Below are positions 10,800-50,762 of a stretch of DNA of 62,000 bases, piece after piece; position 1 is the stretch's first letter; each line of letters opens with the position of its first letter. Under the pieces are notes generated by a model. That model made no database searches. It was given only the letters and a program-made list of their open reading frames with translations, and was not told the DNA's origin. This DNA is from Cristatella mucedo. Taxonomy: Eukaryota > Bryozoa > Phylactolaemata > Cristatellidae. The position numbers were made by a program, and so were the translations under genes. The stretch is taken from assembly GCA_009760855.2 (NCBI GenBank), contig WPIO01000101.1, forward strand, positions 670,001-732,000, given 5' to 3'.

Positions 10800-13600
10800 A
10801 TTCTGGTACTGGCTTCCAGCTATGGTCATTACCTGCAATGATTCGGTATATTTTTAGTTTCTGCTAAAGTCGCATCCGTTCCGGCCTGCTGTTTCTTAGC
10901 CACAGCAATACCGGTTTTTTGTTCCGCTGTGCCCTGTACCGAGTACCGTTGCAAGATTCAGTGCACACCGCAGAGGTCAGAGGTCGTATGAACAGGTGGC
11001 GATAAGCATCTTCATGTTTGCTCTGGCATGCTGACCTAAGCGTGTTTTGCATGATTGATGCCGTGCACGTCGCTAACCCTCTGCTATTTATTCTTTTCCT
11101 AGAGCTAACTAGCTGCAAAGCGTGTGGACAGAGACTTTCACTTTTCAGTTCTCTTGAGGGTGCTAATTAAAATGACGTACATAATTATCGTTCTTATTAA
11201 GCCAACGACTGCAAAGGCAAACCACAATTCTGCTTGCACTGCTTCGAGCGCATCCTTCGACAGCGAGCGAAGCTGCTGCCACGGCGGTCGCAGCTGGTTG
11301 ATGAGACAGCGGTTCTGTGCCTGCACTTTCTTTGCTTAGGCAGTTACACGTCGCAGCCGGGACCGTCGCATTTAGCCAGATATCCTATTAAAATACACCT
11401 GCCTATCAAGCATTTAGTGGATCCTTTGATTCGTCCTTTGTGTGGTTTTGCGTGCTCACACAGTGCCTACTGCTATCAACCATATCTACACGTGGACCCT
11501 GTGCATGTCACATGTAATAATGTTATGCTTGATGACATTGACCATGTTACCACTATACATTCGTCATGCTTTCTTGCAGCATCCGTAGAGTGCCTAGAAA
11601 GAGATCCAGCTCTCTTTGAGCGCTATACACTTGATCGAAGCTGTACAGCAGCACTAAAACCCCAACGTGTGATTCATTACAGATTACAGCCTCGTCGCAA
11701 GTAGTGATAATACTAGAGCTTTTTATACCTACTTTTATGTTAAGAGGTGGCTGGGCATTTTCCTACTGACTTTTATGTTAAGAGGTGGCTCCTGCATCTG
11801 TGTCGTCGTGCGGCTAGTGCTTCTTGATTCTATTCGAAGGCTGTGCAATAAAACCGCCCACGTAGGAGTTCGACAGGCTAGCCTCACCTGGCATAACTAC
11901 ATTTCAGTGATAACACTAAAGGCACCATTAACACTGTATAGCGACACTTTGATATGCCAAAGACGGCTTTGTACGTTCAGCACTGAGCGTTTTTTTTTGC
12001 TACGCTCATTAGCCATATTTCGGGACGGCGGCGGCACTATCCAGATGTAAAGTCCTAGCAGGAAGTGAGTTTCTCTGAATAGCTGTCAGGTAAACTTGCT
12101 GATATGCAGGCTTTATCGTATCGAAGATTTAAGGGCCGCTAACAGCCTGCGCCTGTTTTAAAGGCCTTCCAAGTAATGCACTGGAGGACTCCTTCGGGGA
12201 TTCAGATGAGTTATCCGTACATGCACTGTCTTGGTGAATGAGTCACGAAGCAGACACGGTCTGTGGCTGCCGAACGTGGCATGGTTGCAGCTTCCCATCC
12301 GATTGCTTTAACATATTATCTTCACCAAGACCTCCAGGCGGTGCAAAAAGATTTGGCTCAAACACAGCAAACAGCGGCCATTTTTTTAAAGACACATTTC
12401 GAGCGGTCGACCGTTTTTCAGCAGCTCAATCGGCCCCCCCCATAGAGACAGACCCGGAGAACCAGAGGCTACAGCTTCGTTATTGCAGGAGGAGGGCAAA
12501 CTTCCTCTGCTTTCAGCCCCACTGCAGATGGTCTTTTGGTCGCTCTGTATTTAATATAACAGAACCGAGACGATTTTGATGCTTACTTTTAGCTAGCTAG
12601 TCACACCAATCGGGAATTACCAAGACGGCATTTTATGGCCAACAAAGTATCCTCTTGGTGGAGCGACCGACTCTCTACTAAGGGGCCGGCACCTTCTCCT
12701 CTAAGCCGCCCCACCCAACCAGGAATTCGTAAAGAGCATGCGAACAAAACCTTTCAGGGGGCCCGACCCAATGCCTTACTCAAACCGATGATTCGTGCTG
12801 GGGGGGAGGCACCTCCAGTCTGGCTGAGTGCAGAGGAGCTGCAGCACGGTGTGCACACAGCCTTGATGCCAGCCAGCAGCATGAATAACTCGCCTACCCC
12901 TTTGATGTTTATAACCACAATCCCTAAATGCTCTCTACAACTATCGACGTCGAGCATACCCTCGACTGCCACGACGAGTAAACTAGTCCATCATCGATCA
13001 ACGAGTCTATCTCAAAGTCAGCTGACTAAGCTGCATCTAGCCGGATGGCTACAAGGTCGCAATGGGGAGGCAGTAACGTCGAATCACGTCAGGCAGAAAT
13101 ATTGACATTTGAGTGCACTCTCAAAGCCTGCAAAAGGCCAGCAGTAAGCCGATCAAGCAGATTCCAGTGCTCTGTCGGGAGCCACCAGCTTGGTATCTGT
13201 GAGATGAGGGCTCAAAGCTGCCCGGAATCCATCGGGCCAACAAGATCATGTGAGTTTATGCTGTCCGAGAGTCGACAGCAGATGCTTCAGACGAAAACAT
13301 CCGATGCACATGCACAGAAAAGCTTCTCAAATCGGTGAAATTCAGGTTTCAACCACTCACTCCCCGACCAGATTCTGACATGACTCGCCCACCGGAGACT
13401 ACCGGATTCTGACATGCCAATTGGGTTCCTTTGCATTAAAATTTCATATTAATACGTTGACCGGCTGTCGGTTTAAAGCAGCCAACCGTCAAGTCCTCAG
13501 AGGTAAGCAGCTTGAATGGCAAATGGACATGGCAACGATTTTTGAGAAGAGCCAACTGTAACATCCCTTTAAGAAGAAACCACACTAGTACATGTCGGTC
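10800..13600. other. Mostly anonymous intergenic DNA
   Basis: Apart from the LINE-B tail at 11,392-11,633, I recognise no exon or repeat family here. Confidence 0.45.
11392..11633 (+). repeat. LINE-B 3' tail
   Basis: Shares agcatttagtggatccttt, ccctgtgcatgtcacatgt and the terminal gagtgcctagaaagagat with the other LINE-B tails. Confidence 0.75.
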
Positions 13601-13646
13601 AGCAGGCACAAAAATGCCGCACCCGGCTACCGCCACACTGCCCACA

Positions 13647-13652
13647 TTTATT
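13647..13652 (-). terminator. Possible BRF1 polyadenylation signal
   Basis: AATAAA on the minus strand, 570 bp beyond the BRF1 stop codon. Position is plausible, but the hexamer is common by chance. Confidence 0.3.
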
Positions 13653-14222
13653 AGATGAAAAGAGCAATGGTTGCACAGGTGCAACCATTGCTGAGCATGC
13701 AGACGTGCGGCTAAACGTGCCCGAAGATCGCTCCATTGCTCATTGCATGTCGAAAGCAGACGAACGCCTAGCGCCGCCCTACCTATGCAGCTAGGGAAGG
13801 AGAGAAGGAAAAGTGGCGCTCACGCTAGCATGGCGAGCCATCTACCAAAAGTGACTGCGCCCTGTGCACGCCGAGCCTTCGCTAACCACCAATGCACGAT
13901 CTCACACAATCGAACTAAGCAGCAACTCAGGCCCTCAGCTCAAGCCCGAGCAGCTCTCAACTCCCTCTCAACTTTTCGAGAACACGGCATAGCATGCAGG
14001 AGTCAATGCCGGCAGCATGATCGTAAGCTCACTTCTCTGACTTGCCATGGTCCATGAACACGAGAAAAAACGAGGCGCCAAGGGGCCTTACAAGAACGCG
14101 CCGGACAGAGAGCAGCTTCTCTCCGAGTGCCGGCAGAGGGAGCGACGTGCCTCGTGTGCGGGTAGCGATTTGCAGAAAGTCGACGGGTCCTTGGCGCTCG
14201 ACTGCTCGCACGATGCCAAGGA

Positions 14223-40866
<26,644 letters not shown>

Positions 40867-40899
40867 CTGTCAAAATTTTCAACGGCTGTCACATGACGC

Positions 40900-42300
40900 G
40901 ACGATCACGGGTCACTAATAAGTGCTGATAATAAGCTCAACACAAGCATGTCCACAAGAGCGAGCACGGCGCACAGCACAACAAACCGATAAGCAAGACT
41001 AGCATGGTCGTGAAATCAGTCGATACCTAACGTACTTACCTACGCCTCGTGTAGTTCCCGAAACACGGCAGGCAAGAAAGTCAAGGTCAAGAAAGGCAAG
41101 GCAAGAAAGCCGCACAATCAAGGAAGCAGCTTCAACACGAGATGGGTAAAACAAAACAAAAGTGAACCCTTCAGAGCAGCAAGAACTTTTTGTCAACACC
41201 CTTCGGGCAGTGCACTATGAACTTGTTAATGAAGCACTGTGCTTACACACTCGAGAGAAGTGATAGCACAACGATCGAGGATCGTCCTGCATAACGGCTC
41301 GATGGATTTTCTTCAAGGACTGCAGACTGGTGCACGGCCAATGTCTAATTGAACAACGTGCTGACCACGTGCACCGGCAACCATCCCCACCCACCCCTAC
41401 CACATACGTAAGCAAGGCTGAGTTAAATGGACTCGGTTGTAGCAACAATGCATCACTTTCTTGCAGCTAGCTGTTTGTTTATTACACCATCCGACAGTCA
41501 AGGTATCACACAGTGCCTTTCCTCTTGAGGTTGTATGCCCTCCATCGGGTGCTTAACAAGCAGCCAAACAGTGATCAAGTGGTCAGTAATCAAGCTCTTC
41601 GATTCCTCCGTTTGTAAATAAATCGGAAATTATTTCTGACGGCATCGTTTTGATAGTAGACCGGAAACACCATTTACTAAGTGGTAGGCCTAAATGAGTC
41701 TATAATTGACTATACGAATCCCTGGGAACACCTCAGCTTGATAAAAAAATAATTAAAACCCACCTGATTTCAGATTTCATAAGCTCTCACTCTAGAATCT
41801 TACTGCAGCAAAATGCCGAAAAAAGAAGCATTTTATACAAGCTTCATCGGAGCAATGCGATCGTCCTACTATGTTTGGATCTGTCAATTTATTTCAGGAG
41901 CAAAGCTTAGAATTACAAATACTTACTTTAGTTAGATTAAAGGCAGTAGCCAGTACAATCCTACTACAAAATGTGAGGCGTTCATGCATAGTTAAACTAA
42001 ACCGTCAATAGAGGGTATGATATCACAATACGTGACAGCTACCGGGATTTTTCTTTGCATCTGCCTACCCACGGTTAGTTAGTGGGTGGTGAATTGCAAG
42101 AACCCAACTAATGTAGCATGTGTTATCTTCTTGCGCAAACATTATCTATACCTCTCCTAGGTAGTCTTTTGAATACAGATTTCAGGAAGATCGGCTTTCT
42201 TGTCATCTAGCTCAAGTCCCGCAGTGGATCCAGACAAGGGAAACACATACTGCAGGACCTTTGGTGGCACAGCCACAGGAAGGGGTGGCAATATCTCCTT
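40900..42300. other. Anonymous DNA upstream of BRF1
   Basis: The BRF1 promoter should lie at its left end, but I see no clear TATA box or initiator. No exon is recognisable. Confidence 0.4.
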
Positions 42301-42309
42301 AGGATAATG

Positions 42310-42690
42310 GAGGCTGGACAATAAATTAGCTGTTCCATTCCTCCGCTTAAAGACCGTTGGTGACAGAAGCTTTAGCTCTGGAGGTCCTAGACTGTGGAAC
42401 TCGCTTCCACAATTCTTACGAAATGACAACTACTATCCTACTGCCGACTATGGCTCATCCTTTTCAGCGGTCCTGAGCTAATACTTCCATGCTACTCACT
42501 ACCTCAACTGCTCTCATGACTCTGCTATGCTTCCCACTTTCTCTTTGTTGCGTGAGACGAAGTCTGTTGGCTAACGAATGCGTACCGAAAGCCGTCAGGC
42601 CGTGAGTGCGCTATACAAAACTCTCCCGTGTAACCCCCACACGGTCTTTATGAATTTGTGGAGTTACAGACGGAGATAAATTACATTACA
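42310..42690 (+). repeat. LINE-A 3' end
   Basis: Begins at ggctggacaataaattagct and ends ggagataaattacattac. The translation LAVPFLRLKTVGDRSF matches the family with a few stops. Confidence 0.87.
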
Positions 42691-42873
42691 ATTTGGCTTC
42701 CTTCAGGAAGAGCATTACAAAACAGCAAGCAGCCACACCAAACCAGATCACGACCCGATATCATGTATCTATCGGCAAGCAATACAAGGTTACTGCATGC
42801 CAGACTTTTGTCCATTGCCGAAAACCGCATCATTTGTGGGTGCAGGGGATTCGTTGAACCTATATAAAAAATA

Positions 42874-43031
42874 CTAGCTGATTTAACAGCCTCTTTTTGT
42901 ATAGCGACAGAAGAGCCTTTACGGCTATCACCACTGCTTGCAGTGGCAATAAAGGATCGCCCACCACAGGATTCGAACTCACGACCTCGGGGCCAAGGTC
43001 ATGAAAAGCAACCGCCTTAACTAGTGAGCCA
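42874..43031 (-). repeat. tRNA-derived SINE copy
   Basis: Body ctagctgatttaacagcctc, B box ggattcgaactc in plus orientation, end gtgagccattag. Confidence 0.85.
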
Positions 43032-43044
43032 TTAGTAAGTCGGC

Positions 43045-43235
43045 TGGTACACCAGTCCCTAATATAGTGAGCTAGCTGGCATTCTAGAGCCAGAGAATGA
43101 AAGGGTCTAAAAATGAGTGACAGAACCTTAAAGACCTTCACGGGGAGCCAGTGCAGGACAATGAGAAGTGGTCTCATGTAGCAGCTGTGATGTCAGGCAA
43201 GCCTAGCTGCAGCATCTAGCACCAGCTGTAAGCAT
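43045..43235 (-). repeat. LINE-B reverse transcriptase fragment
   Basis: Minus-strand pieces VLHWLPVKVFKVLSLIF and FHSLALECQLAHYIRD match the LINE-B C-terminal region. It abuts the SINE at 42,874-43,031. Confidence 0.72.
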
Positions 43236-43825
43236 CAAGCAATGGAGACATGAAGTTTAGATGGCATGTCAGAAATGCATGGGCCAGCTCGGCTGTGGCA
43301 TTCTTGTCTAAGGAGACCCAAATTCTGTTAACAGAGCATAGGTGAAATCAGCAGCCCTTTATCACCTGAGCTTTATTACTTCTGGGCTAAGGAATAACAG
43401 GTCTGTAGCAATTCCAGACCTGCAGCTACACTCGATCGGAATGCATTTTGCCAGTGACTAAGTATACAAAATTGGGTCCCGGGAAGACGTGAATGGCAAA
43501 TCACATATAAGTCGGGAAAAATCTGATTCCATAGAAGCACACTGGCATTGCTGACAGCCTCACCGCATGTGAAAGCTGAAAAATAAAATGCCAACTGCTT
43601 TTTTCAGGTCAAACTATGCCATCCATATACACAGGAGCGCAGAAATATCGGCATTACTGTCTAAAATAGCCACTGGACCTCAAAAGTTCCGATTCTATAA
43701 TAAAAAACAGTATTCCAGCCTATAGTAACCGTGCAGAGTATATAAGATAAGTTTACATACTATGTAAGCACAGTTGTAGTACAAGTATATAGTGCTCAAA
43801 TTAGGTTACACAACCTCAACAAGTA

Positions 43826-44016
43826 CCGTATTTTTACGAGTATAAGTCGTAAGTCGCAGCCTAAATTTATGGACAACATTTTTCGAAAAAGGTTTAATTG
43901 AACAAAATATTCTTACTGAATATAAGTTTGCTTTAATCATCACAGACTTGCAGTATATAAGTCATAGGTTTTTGCAAAGAAACAAAACGGAAAAAGTGCA
44001 ACTCATAAAAATACGG
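43826..44016. mobile_element. 191-bp MITE with terminal inverted repeats
   Basis: Left end ccgtatttttacgagtataa and right end, read inward, ccgtatttttatgagttgc share 16 bp with one mismatch. A TA dinucleotide flanks both sides. It has no coding capacity, so it depended on a transposase from elsewhere; the TA target suggests, but does not prove, a Tc1/mariner-related source. Confidence 0.7.
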
Positions 44017-44214
44017 TAATAACCAGTCTGAGATGCCTTGAACTAAGCCTTCGAAAACAACACGCCCCATCGTTCTCTAAACGTCCAGCAAACTTGAGAC
44101 AAGCGATTCTATAGATGCGATATGACCCACCTAGTGAGCCTTGTATGCCTTCTATGGACACTCAATGGGATTCAGGTCTGAAGATGGACTCGTCCACTCC
44201 GTTAGTGTAATGGG

Positions 44215-45829
44215 GCTAAACTCAAAAGTGTAGCGGAAAAATATTTAACATCCTAAGCAGCATGCTGAGGCAAAATTTTGGGTTACTAAACATGTCAAAT
44301 TTAATAATAATGCAATGTTTGTATAGTGCCCTCAGAAAGCGGGATTTCTTTCTAAGCACTATATACAGATGTTGTGTAGAAAGCATCTCCAAATAACTGG
44401 TGGAAACACCAGCAAGCAGCAGGTACAGTGTCAGCAGGCATAGGCACACGAAAGAATTTACTCTCATCGCCCCACATTTTGCTCTTGTCTTCTTGGGACC
44501 AGTGTGCTCCCGCCCCAGTACCAATTTAACCGAGCTAGTTATGCTTGCCGGGTTAGAACGGCTTTTTTGCATTCTGAGCACATGTAACCGTTTTTCTAGG
44601 CGCACCTAATCGAATCCCTATCAGCTAGCTTTCCAGTAGAAGCCTGAAGGGATTGAGCATGAACCCTCACAAGGGTGAAATGATGCCTAAAAATTCACAT
44701 TTGATCAGTCTGTCCTCACAGGTATTGTGACATGCAGGTGGATGGGTTTCTTTTTGCTAATAATAATAATAATACTAATAATACATTTGTATAGCACCGG
44801 CTGAGGACTGAACCTCTCTCTAGGCACTTAACAGATCCTGCATATGAAGCATTTCCAAATGTTTGGGGGTAACACCCGTAAGCTGCAGGCATAGTGTAGG
44901 CAGATACATGCACTCGGAGTACGAATCACGAAGATCCACCATAATAAATAGGTAATAAAAAGGTGCGTTTTAAGATTCTTTTTAAATGTCGTCATTTAAG
45001 GCGACTTTGTGACGTGCGTAGGTAGTGAGTTCCAGGCTTTGGGAGCATACGAACAAATGGTAAGGTCTCCAAATGATTTGAGGTTCGTACGAGGTATAGG
45101 TAAACGATTAAATTCCGAAAAGCAGGTAGTACGACGCTTAGCCTGGTGGGGGAGTAGATCTGATAGGTAAACTGGAGGCAGAAAATGAAGGAACCTAAAA
45201 GTAAGCGACAGAACCTTGACGTCGATGCGCTGCTTGATTGGGGGCCAGTGCAGGTCGGAGAGAAGTGGTGTGATTTGGCAACTGCGACACTCACGGTAGA
45301 CAAGCCTAGCTGCAGAGTTTTGTACCAACAGTAAGCACCTGATTGCACAGGCCAGCGGACCAGCAAGCAGTGTGATAAAAAAGTCGAGATGGGATGTCAC
45401 AAATGCATGGACCAATTTGGATGTAGTATCCATGTCTAAGCAAGTCCTAATTTTGGCAATGTTATGTAGCTGAAAGTAGGCAGACTTGACTGTGGAAATG
45501 TGGTCACCTAATGAAAGGTCACTTTGGAACAAGGCACACAGATTACATGCAAATTCAACTGGAGATATGCTGGCGAAGCCGATTTCGAGCGTTAAGTTTT
45601 CTAATTTCAGAGTCACACTCAGTTTTCCCATAACTTGGTAAGTTGATTTGGCATGATTCAATTTAAGAAAGCTTCTGCCTTCCATTAGCAGATATCATCA
45701 ATACATGCAGCAAGGGTGTCTAGAGAATTCGATGTGCTCGAGGGCTGGGAGGGATCAAAGCAAAGGTACAACTGAGTGTCATCTGCATACAAGTGAAAGC
45801 CTAGATTGTACTTGGCAATCACATCGGCA

Positions 45830-45894
<65 letters not shown>

Positions 45895-46600
45895 ACATAA
45901 ACTGTGAAAAGAAGTGAACTGAGCACAGAACGCTGAGGTACCCTGTACTCAAGTAGTTCCTCGGATGATTTTTATACGTTTACATCAACACTCTGGAGTC
46001 TCCCACTGAGATAGGATATGAACCATTGCAGTGCAGTGCCAGTGATGCCCCAGGTGAGATTTGAGACGTTTAAGAAGGACTTTTGCGATCGATAGTATCA
46101 AATGCTGCTGAAAGATCAAGCAGAACGAGTAGAGAGACTTTACCCAAGTCTGCATTTATGAGAAGGTCGTTATACATCCTAAGTAATGCTGACTCCAGAA
46201 TGATCAGCTCTAAACCCAGACTGAAACTTACTAGCTACGTTTGAGGTCTCAATATAAGAGTTAAGCTGTTCTGCCACAACTATAGTACTACTCTTTGATA
46301 GGAACGAGAAGGGAGATCGGACGGAAGCTGCTAAAGTCCTCTTGGTCTAGCGTTTGTATTGTTTGTAGCTTGTTGTAGCGATAATTTGCTAGGAATTATC
46401 TTCTTCATGTTGCACCTCACTAGAGTCTCAGAAATTCAAAATTGTGCAGAGCTTGCAAGGTTACCAAGTCCTGCTTGGCGTAAAGCACATATCTGGCTCT
46501 TCCTTAAGGCAGTCAAATAGATAATCTTGGGCATGCAGGTTATCGATAGCTTGAGGCTTCGGAATAAGCATAGCCGGTGTACCGTTGTTTTTACACCACT
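44215..46600 (-). repeat. LINE-B, longest copy in the window
   Basis: Minus-strand reading from high to low coordinates gives a reverse transcriptase core with an AFDTID-type motif near 46,080-46,130. Next come LKLNHAKSTYQVMGKL, LHNIAKIRTCLDMDTTSKL, SDLHWPPIKQRIDVKVLSL and YAPKAWNSLPTHVTKSP, then 3' tail sequences down to 44,215. It is 5' truncated and has frameshifts, plus an internal GA microsatellite at 45,833-45,887. Confidence 0.88.
45833..45887. repeat. (GA)n microsatellite inside LINE-B
   Basis: About 27 GA units. Confidence 0.96.
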
Positions 46601-46619
46601 GCACATGTCCAAGTACCTA

Positions 46620-48350
46620 CCTTGTTAATGGGGAAAGCCACTCTTTTTTATAACAAATTTTAATTGTCAAAGTTGCCTTCTGTCATTTTTCTGTTTTATA
46701 TACTTGTTTATGACAGCATCAATGTGAAAGGCATAATTCTTTGGGAACATTATTTCTTTTTGCTTCGGTCTTATGTTTCATTGTCAAATTCCAACTACTA
46801 ATATAATCAAGGGGTCGGCGAATTTTTAGGCACTCAATTATCTATTCTGCATTGCCTCCATTTCGGAAAGGAAATTCGGCAAAAGCAACAGTTGAAAAAT
46901 TAAGCAACCAGGGGTGCTCGAACAATGAAATATTGCTCGCTTTGTCCAAACCACTGCCAATGATCTTGCTGCGTACTTCTGCCCAACATACAGCGCTGAA
47001 GCTATATGCTCTGGCACACACAGGGCCCCAGAGACGTTGCCGATTGTGGTGCCGACAAATATTTGGCATCAGGTTCTAAGCACAGGGCAACCTCTACAAG
47101 CAAGGCGAGGACGAGAACATGTTCGGGTTATGCAGGGGGTGCCCATGCCGATCGAAGCATAAGTGCTCCATGAAGGCCAACGGACACTGCTGCTTTTTCA
47201 GATCGAGAGATCAAGCATGGCAGCATCAACGCCGCAGACACAGCCCCGACTGCAGGCTCACAGCAGGCTCGAAGGGTACGAGCACGCAGAAGCAGCAGCA
47301 TGGTGGGGCATCGAGCAGTCGGATGGGTCATGCAGCAGGTTACCTTCCGAATTGGTGCACCGCAAAGCACGTGTGTGCAGGCGAAGACCGGTTTTCGGCA
47401 CGATTGGTGTGCACACGATTTCCGTAGCCCTCAGCAGTGTATGAAGTAGCGTACAAATTCAAATACCACGGGTGGCCCTGCAAGGCGAATGTTTTGGGCT
47501 CACTTAAAGTCAATTCAAGAATCTACACGAGAACGAAGGTTGCACGGCTGCGTGCACATACACTGAATCTAGTTTCACACCAAAAGGACAGTGGAACCTA
47601 ATGGCTGGCACCAAGTGACATCAGCCATCCTATGCTTCCTCCAAAACTGTCTGCCATCTCCAACGTTGTGCTCTGGTGATAATAAAGCATTGCAGGAACA
47701 GCGCTCACGTAGGCTACAGCAGAAGAAAATAAGAGAGAGAGGACTGCGTGCACGGGAGATCCAACAGAACAGGTAAAGGCTAATTACAGCGAGATTTTAT
47801 CAGCTAAAAAATTTAATTGCAGCATCTGGCTTTTAAAGAACCAGATAATTCAGCTGCCAAGGACATTGCAGCATCGGCCAATTAAAGTATATTGCATACA
47901 CATGTGGTGAATCCCCACCATTTGAGAGCCTAGGGAGTTATCACGAACGAACAGTGAATAAGGTCAAGCTATGTACTACAAACAGTAAAAATGGCAAGCC
48001 CAGGGTAGAAAGACGTGCAGACATGCCTGCACAAGACGGATGGCCATGGTTTGGAGCACAGCGGCGGATATCAGTGGAGCACGCACAGCAGCCATTGCAG
48101 GTGGTGGCCTTGGACAGACAGACTGTCCATCGAGTGGAGCTTGCTCGACCGACTCCCTACTTTGCTTACACTGTCGGCCAGGCTGGAAAGCCTTCACAGG
48201 CAAGGCCTTCAGAACATTAAGGAAAGTGCACGGCCTCTTGCAGCCTCTCAGCACTGCTCAGATGCAGGCAGCACGTGTCAGTACTGGTCAAGCCTTGCTC
48301 CCTTCCATGTCAAAGCATGTGGTTCACGACTCAAAGTCAAGCTGATTAAT
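46620..48350. other. Anonymous intergenic DNA
   Basis: No recognisable exon, RNA gene or repeat family. Confidence 0.45.
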
Positions 48351-48352
48351 AA

Positions 48353-48518
48353 ATTGCAGCCCATTCAACAGCCTCTTTTTGTATAGGGACAGAAGAGTCT
48401 TAAATGCTATCGCCACCGCTTGCAGCAGCATTACAGGATCGCCCACCGAAGGATTCCAACCCACGACCTCGGACCGAGACCGTGAAGAGCAACCGCCCTA
48501 CCTAGTGTGCCATCACGA
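48353..48518 (-). repeat. tRNA-derived SINE copy
   Basis: Body cattcaacagcctctttttg, B-box region ggattccaaccc, end gtgccatcacgatg in plus orientation. Confidence 0.8.
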
Positions 48519-48539
48519 TGACAACCGAGTGGCAGTAAA

Positions 48540-50555
48540 AACAGCCCATTTGTGAGGCAACCTACAGCACAGTCGACTACTCAGCGCTCATCCAAGTGCA
48601 AACACTGCTGCTGGGGGAAACACTTGAGGGGGTTCAAATTGCCGAAGGGGGAGGGAGGGAGGGGAAGTCCTGAAAGTGGTAACCTTCCATGGGAAACCAG
48701 TGCACCTGGGAGCCCCGCGCGATTTGATCCTGCTGCCTGCAGGGCATCGCCGGGCACGGACCTAGTGACGCAGGTGCCGACTATCGAGGCACGCCCAGTT
48801 TCGATGGCAATAGCAACTACAACTGCAGCTCCAGCTCATTCTGACGACGGCCGATCAGCTCAGTGGCCGGCACCCACGGGCCCATCGCTCGCTCACATCG
48901 GCATGCACGGTCGGTGAAGCTGCTTCGTTAGGCTGAGCTAATAGCCGAGGGGGCCAACGGCGGGAGAGCACCGGCGGCGGCAACTCGCTACCTTGACCTT
49001 GCACGGTGGGGCTCAGGCCGAGCTGCCTAGCAGCCACACGCAGCGCTGGCGGCAGTGTTCCCATTGTACAATTAGCTTGAATTCGCAGGAAAACGGGATG
49101 AACGGGCGGCGACGGCAGCGTTTCGTTTGGCGCGGAGCAAACGCTACATAGATGGATACATACATGGAGTGATGCAATTCGACGCGTTCCAGTGCAACGG
49201 TTCGCAGCTGATCGGGCAGCGGCGCAAGCGGCACCGCAATGCGAGACACGCCGCCAGACACAAAGAGCTGTAAAAACCGGAAAATAACCCTCGGGCTACG
49301 CCTAGCTCGCGCCTGCCATGACGCCCTAACGCATGTGCCGAGCTACATACAAACAGCAGGCAGCCGCGAGCTTGCACATTAGAGCGTCTGCGCTGCAGTC
49401 GCTGAACGCTGTTGCAGCATTTTACCTGAATAGTTGGATGCACAGTCGCACGCTCCTTTATGGACAGCGGCTAGCAGGTGTATTACACGGCCACAGCTCG
49501 CAAACGGGTGCTACCCACGGCCACGCAGGACGCCATGGCTAATGAAAGTGGACCTAAACCATGCTCGCTGTTTCACTTGCAAACAGGCGAAAGGGGTAAC
49601 TCCGGAAGTAGTAGAATGGATCTACATTTGGAGTGTGCGTGCGTACTGCAGACGCCGAACATTTGGTCGCTTTTTGATTTCCCCACTCATATCTTAAATT
49701 CGTTATTCATTCATTTACAGTGCGCTATCTCTTATTGGTAAAATGGATATGTCAATATCACGGTTTGAACCTAGTTCTCCTGGGAAGCGAGCGTACGTCT
49801 CTACCGGTAGGCCACTGTGAAACGCAAATACAAGGATATGCAAAGTTCTATTTTATTACAGTTCACAAGAACAGCGACCCCCCTTGGCGATACCAGTAAT
49901 GCTGATGCTATGGCCAATCATTCGCTGATAAGCTCGCTCGTTGTCTTTGGATCGCTGCAGCCGGAAGCCGTGCTACGTGAAAGCGTTCGTTCTGCGGTGC
50001 AGTTTGCAGCTCCGGCGCGCAGCCGATGGCCGCGGCGGCTCTTAGCGCACTTCCGCGGGCGACGCCACGGAGGACCTCCTGGGGGCTGCAACCCGCCAAT
50101 GTATGCACGGAAGCTGCCGTGACGGCGAGCTTCGCGGCACATTCGCAGTGCTGCACCTAAAAGTCGCTAGCCTCGATACCAGGTCCAGGCGTCGCCAGTA
50201 AACGCCGCGCTTCGGCTGAGACTGGCGCCGCTACGAGCGCTGTGCTTGCGGCCTAGTTCTGTCCGGATTGGAAGACGCTACACCACGAGTGTAACAACTT
50301 TTTGAGTTGTCGCCGAATCGGCGCCTGATCCCGAGCCACACTTTAGATAGTTGATAACAACCCAGACGATCTCCTTTTTTAGCTGTGCACCAGTTGCAGA
50401 TGATTAAGGTCTCAGGCCGAGAGTCCAGAGTGGAGGTAATTGCCATAATGTTGAGAAGGTGTCGCAAATGCGCGTACTAGTTTCGCAGTCATGTTTTTTG
50501 TCTACGCGGTCCAGGCAATATCTTTCTGCTAAGAAAAGCAGACCGACTCGACAGT
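48540..50555. other. GC-richer stretch without a recognised gene
   Basis: Base composition is more GC- and CpG-rich than the flanks, as in a promoter or first exon. An ATG in good context lies at 49,535 and a GT donor-like site follows about 60 bp later, but the encoded peptide resembles nothing I know. I make no gene call. Confidence 0.3.
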
Positions 50556-50562
50556 GAAGGCA

Positions 50563-50762
50563 GTGTGATGATGCGTTTTTACCCTACACGACATTTTTAT
50601 TTTATCAACTCGTATCTTTTCCACTTTTACAACATTTTTACTTTTTCAACTCGTTCTCGTTAACACTCGAACTCGTTTCAAAACTAAAAACGTTGTAAAA
50701 TGAAAAAAGCGCTCGTTTCAAAAATAAAAACATCGTATAGTGGTTAAAACACATCATCACAC
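50563..50762. repeat. 200-bp imperfect palindrome at the edge of the AT-rich viral element
   Basis: The outer 11 bp gtgtgatgatg and catcatcacac are exact complements. The arms of about 100 bp stay roughly three-quarters complementary in to a gttaac centre at 50,659-50,664. It sits where host composition gives way to AT-rich viral genes, so a terminal hairpin or fused terminal inverted repeat is the best explanation. Confidence 0.6.

Noticed and set aside
49535-49740. A short open frame with a good start context in the GC-rich region
   Set aside because: No homology is recognisable and no second exon was found, so a gene call is not supported.
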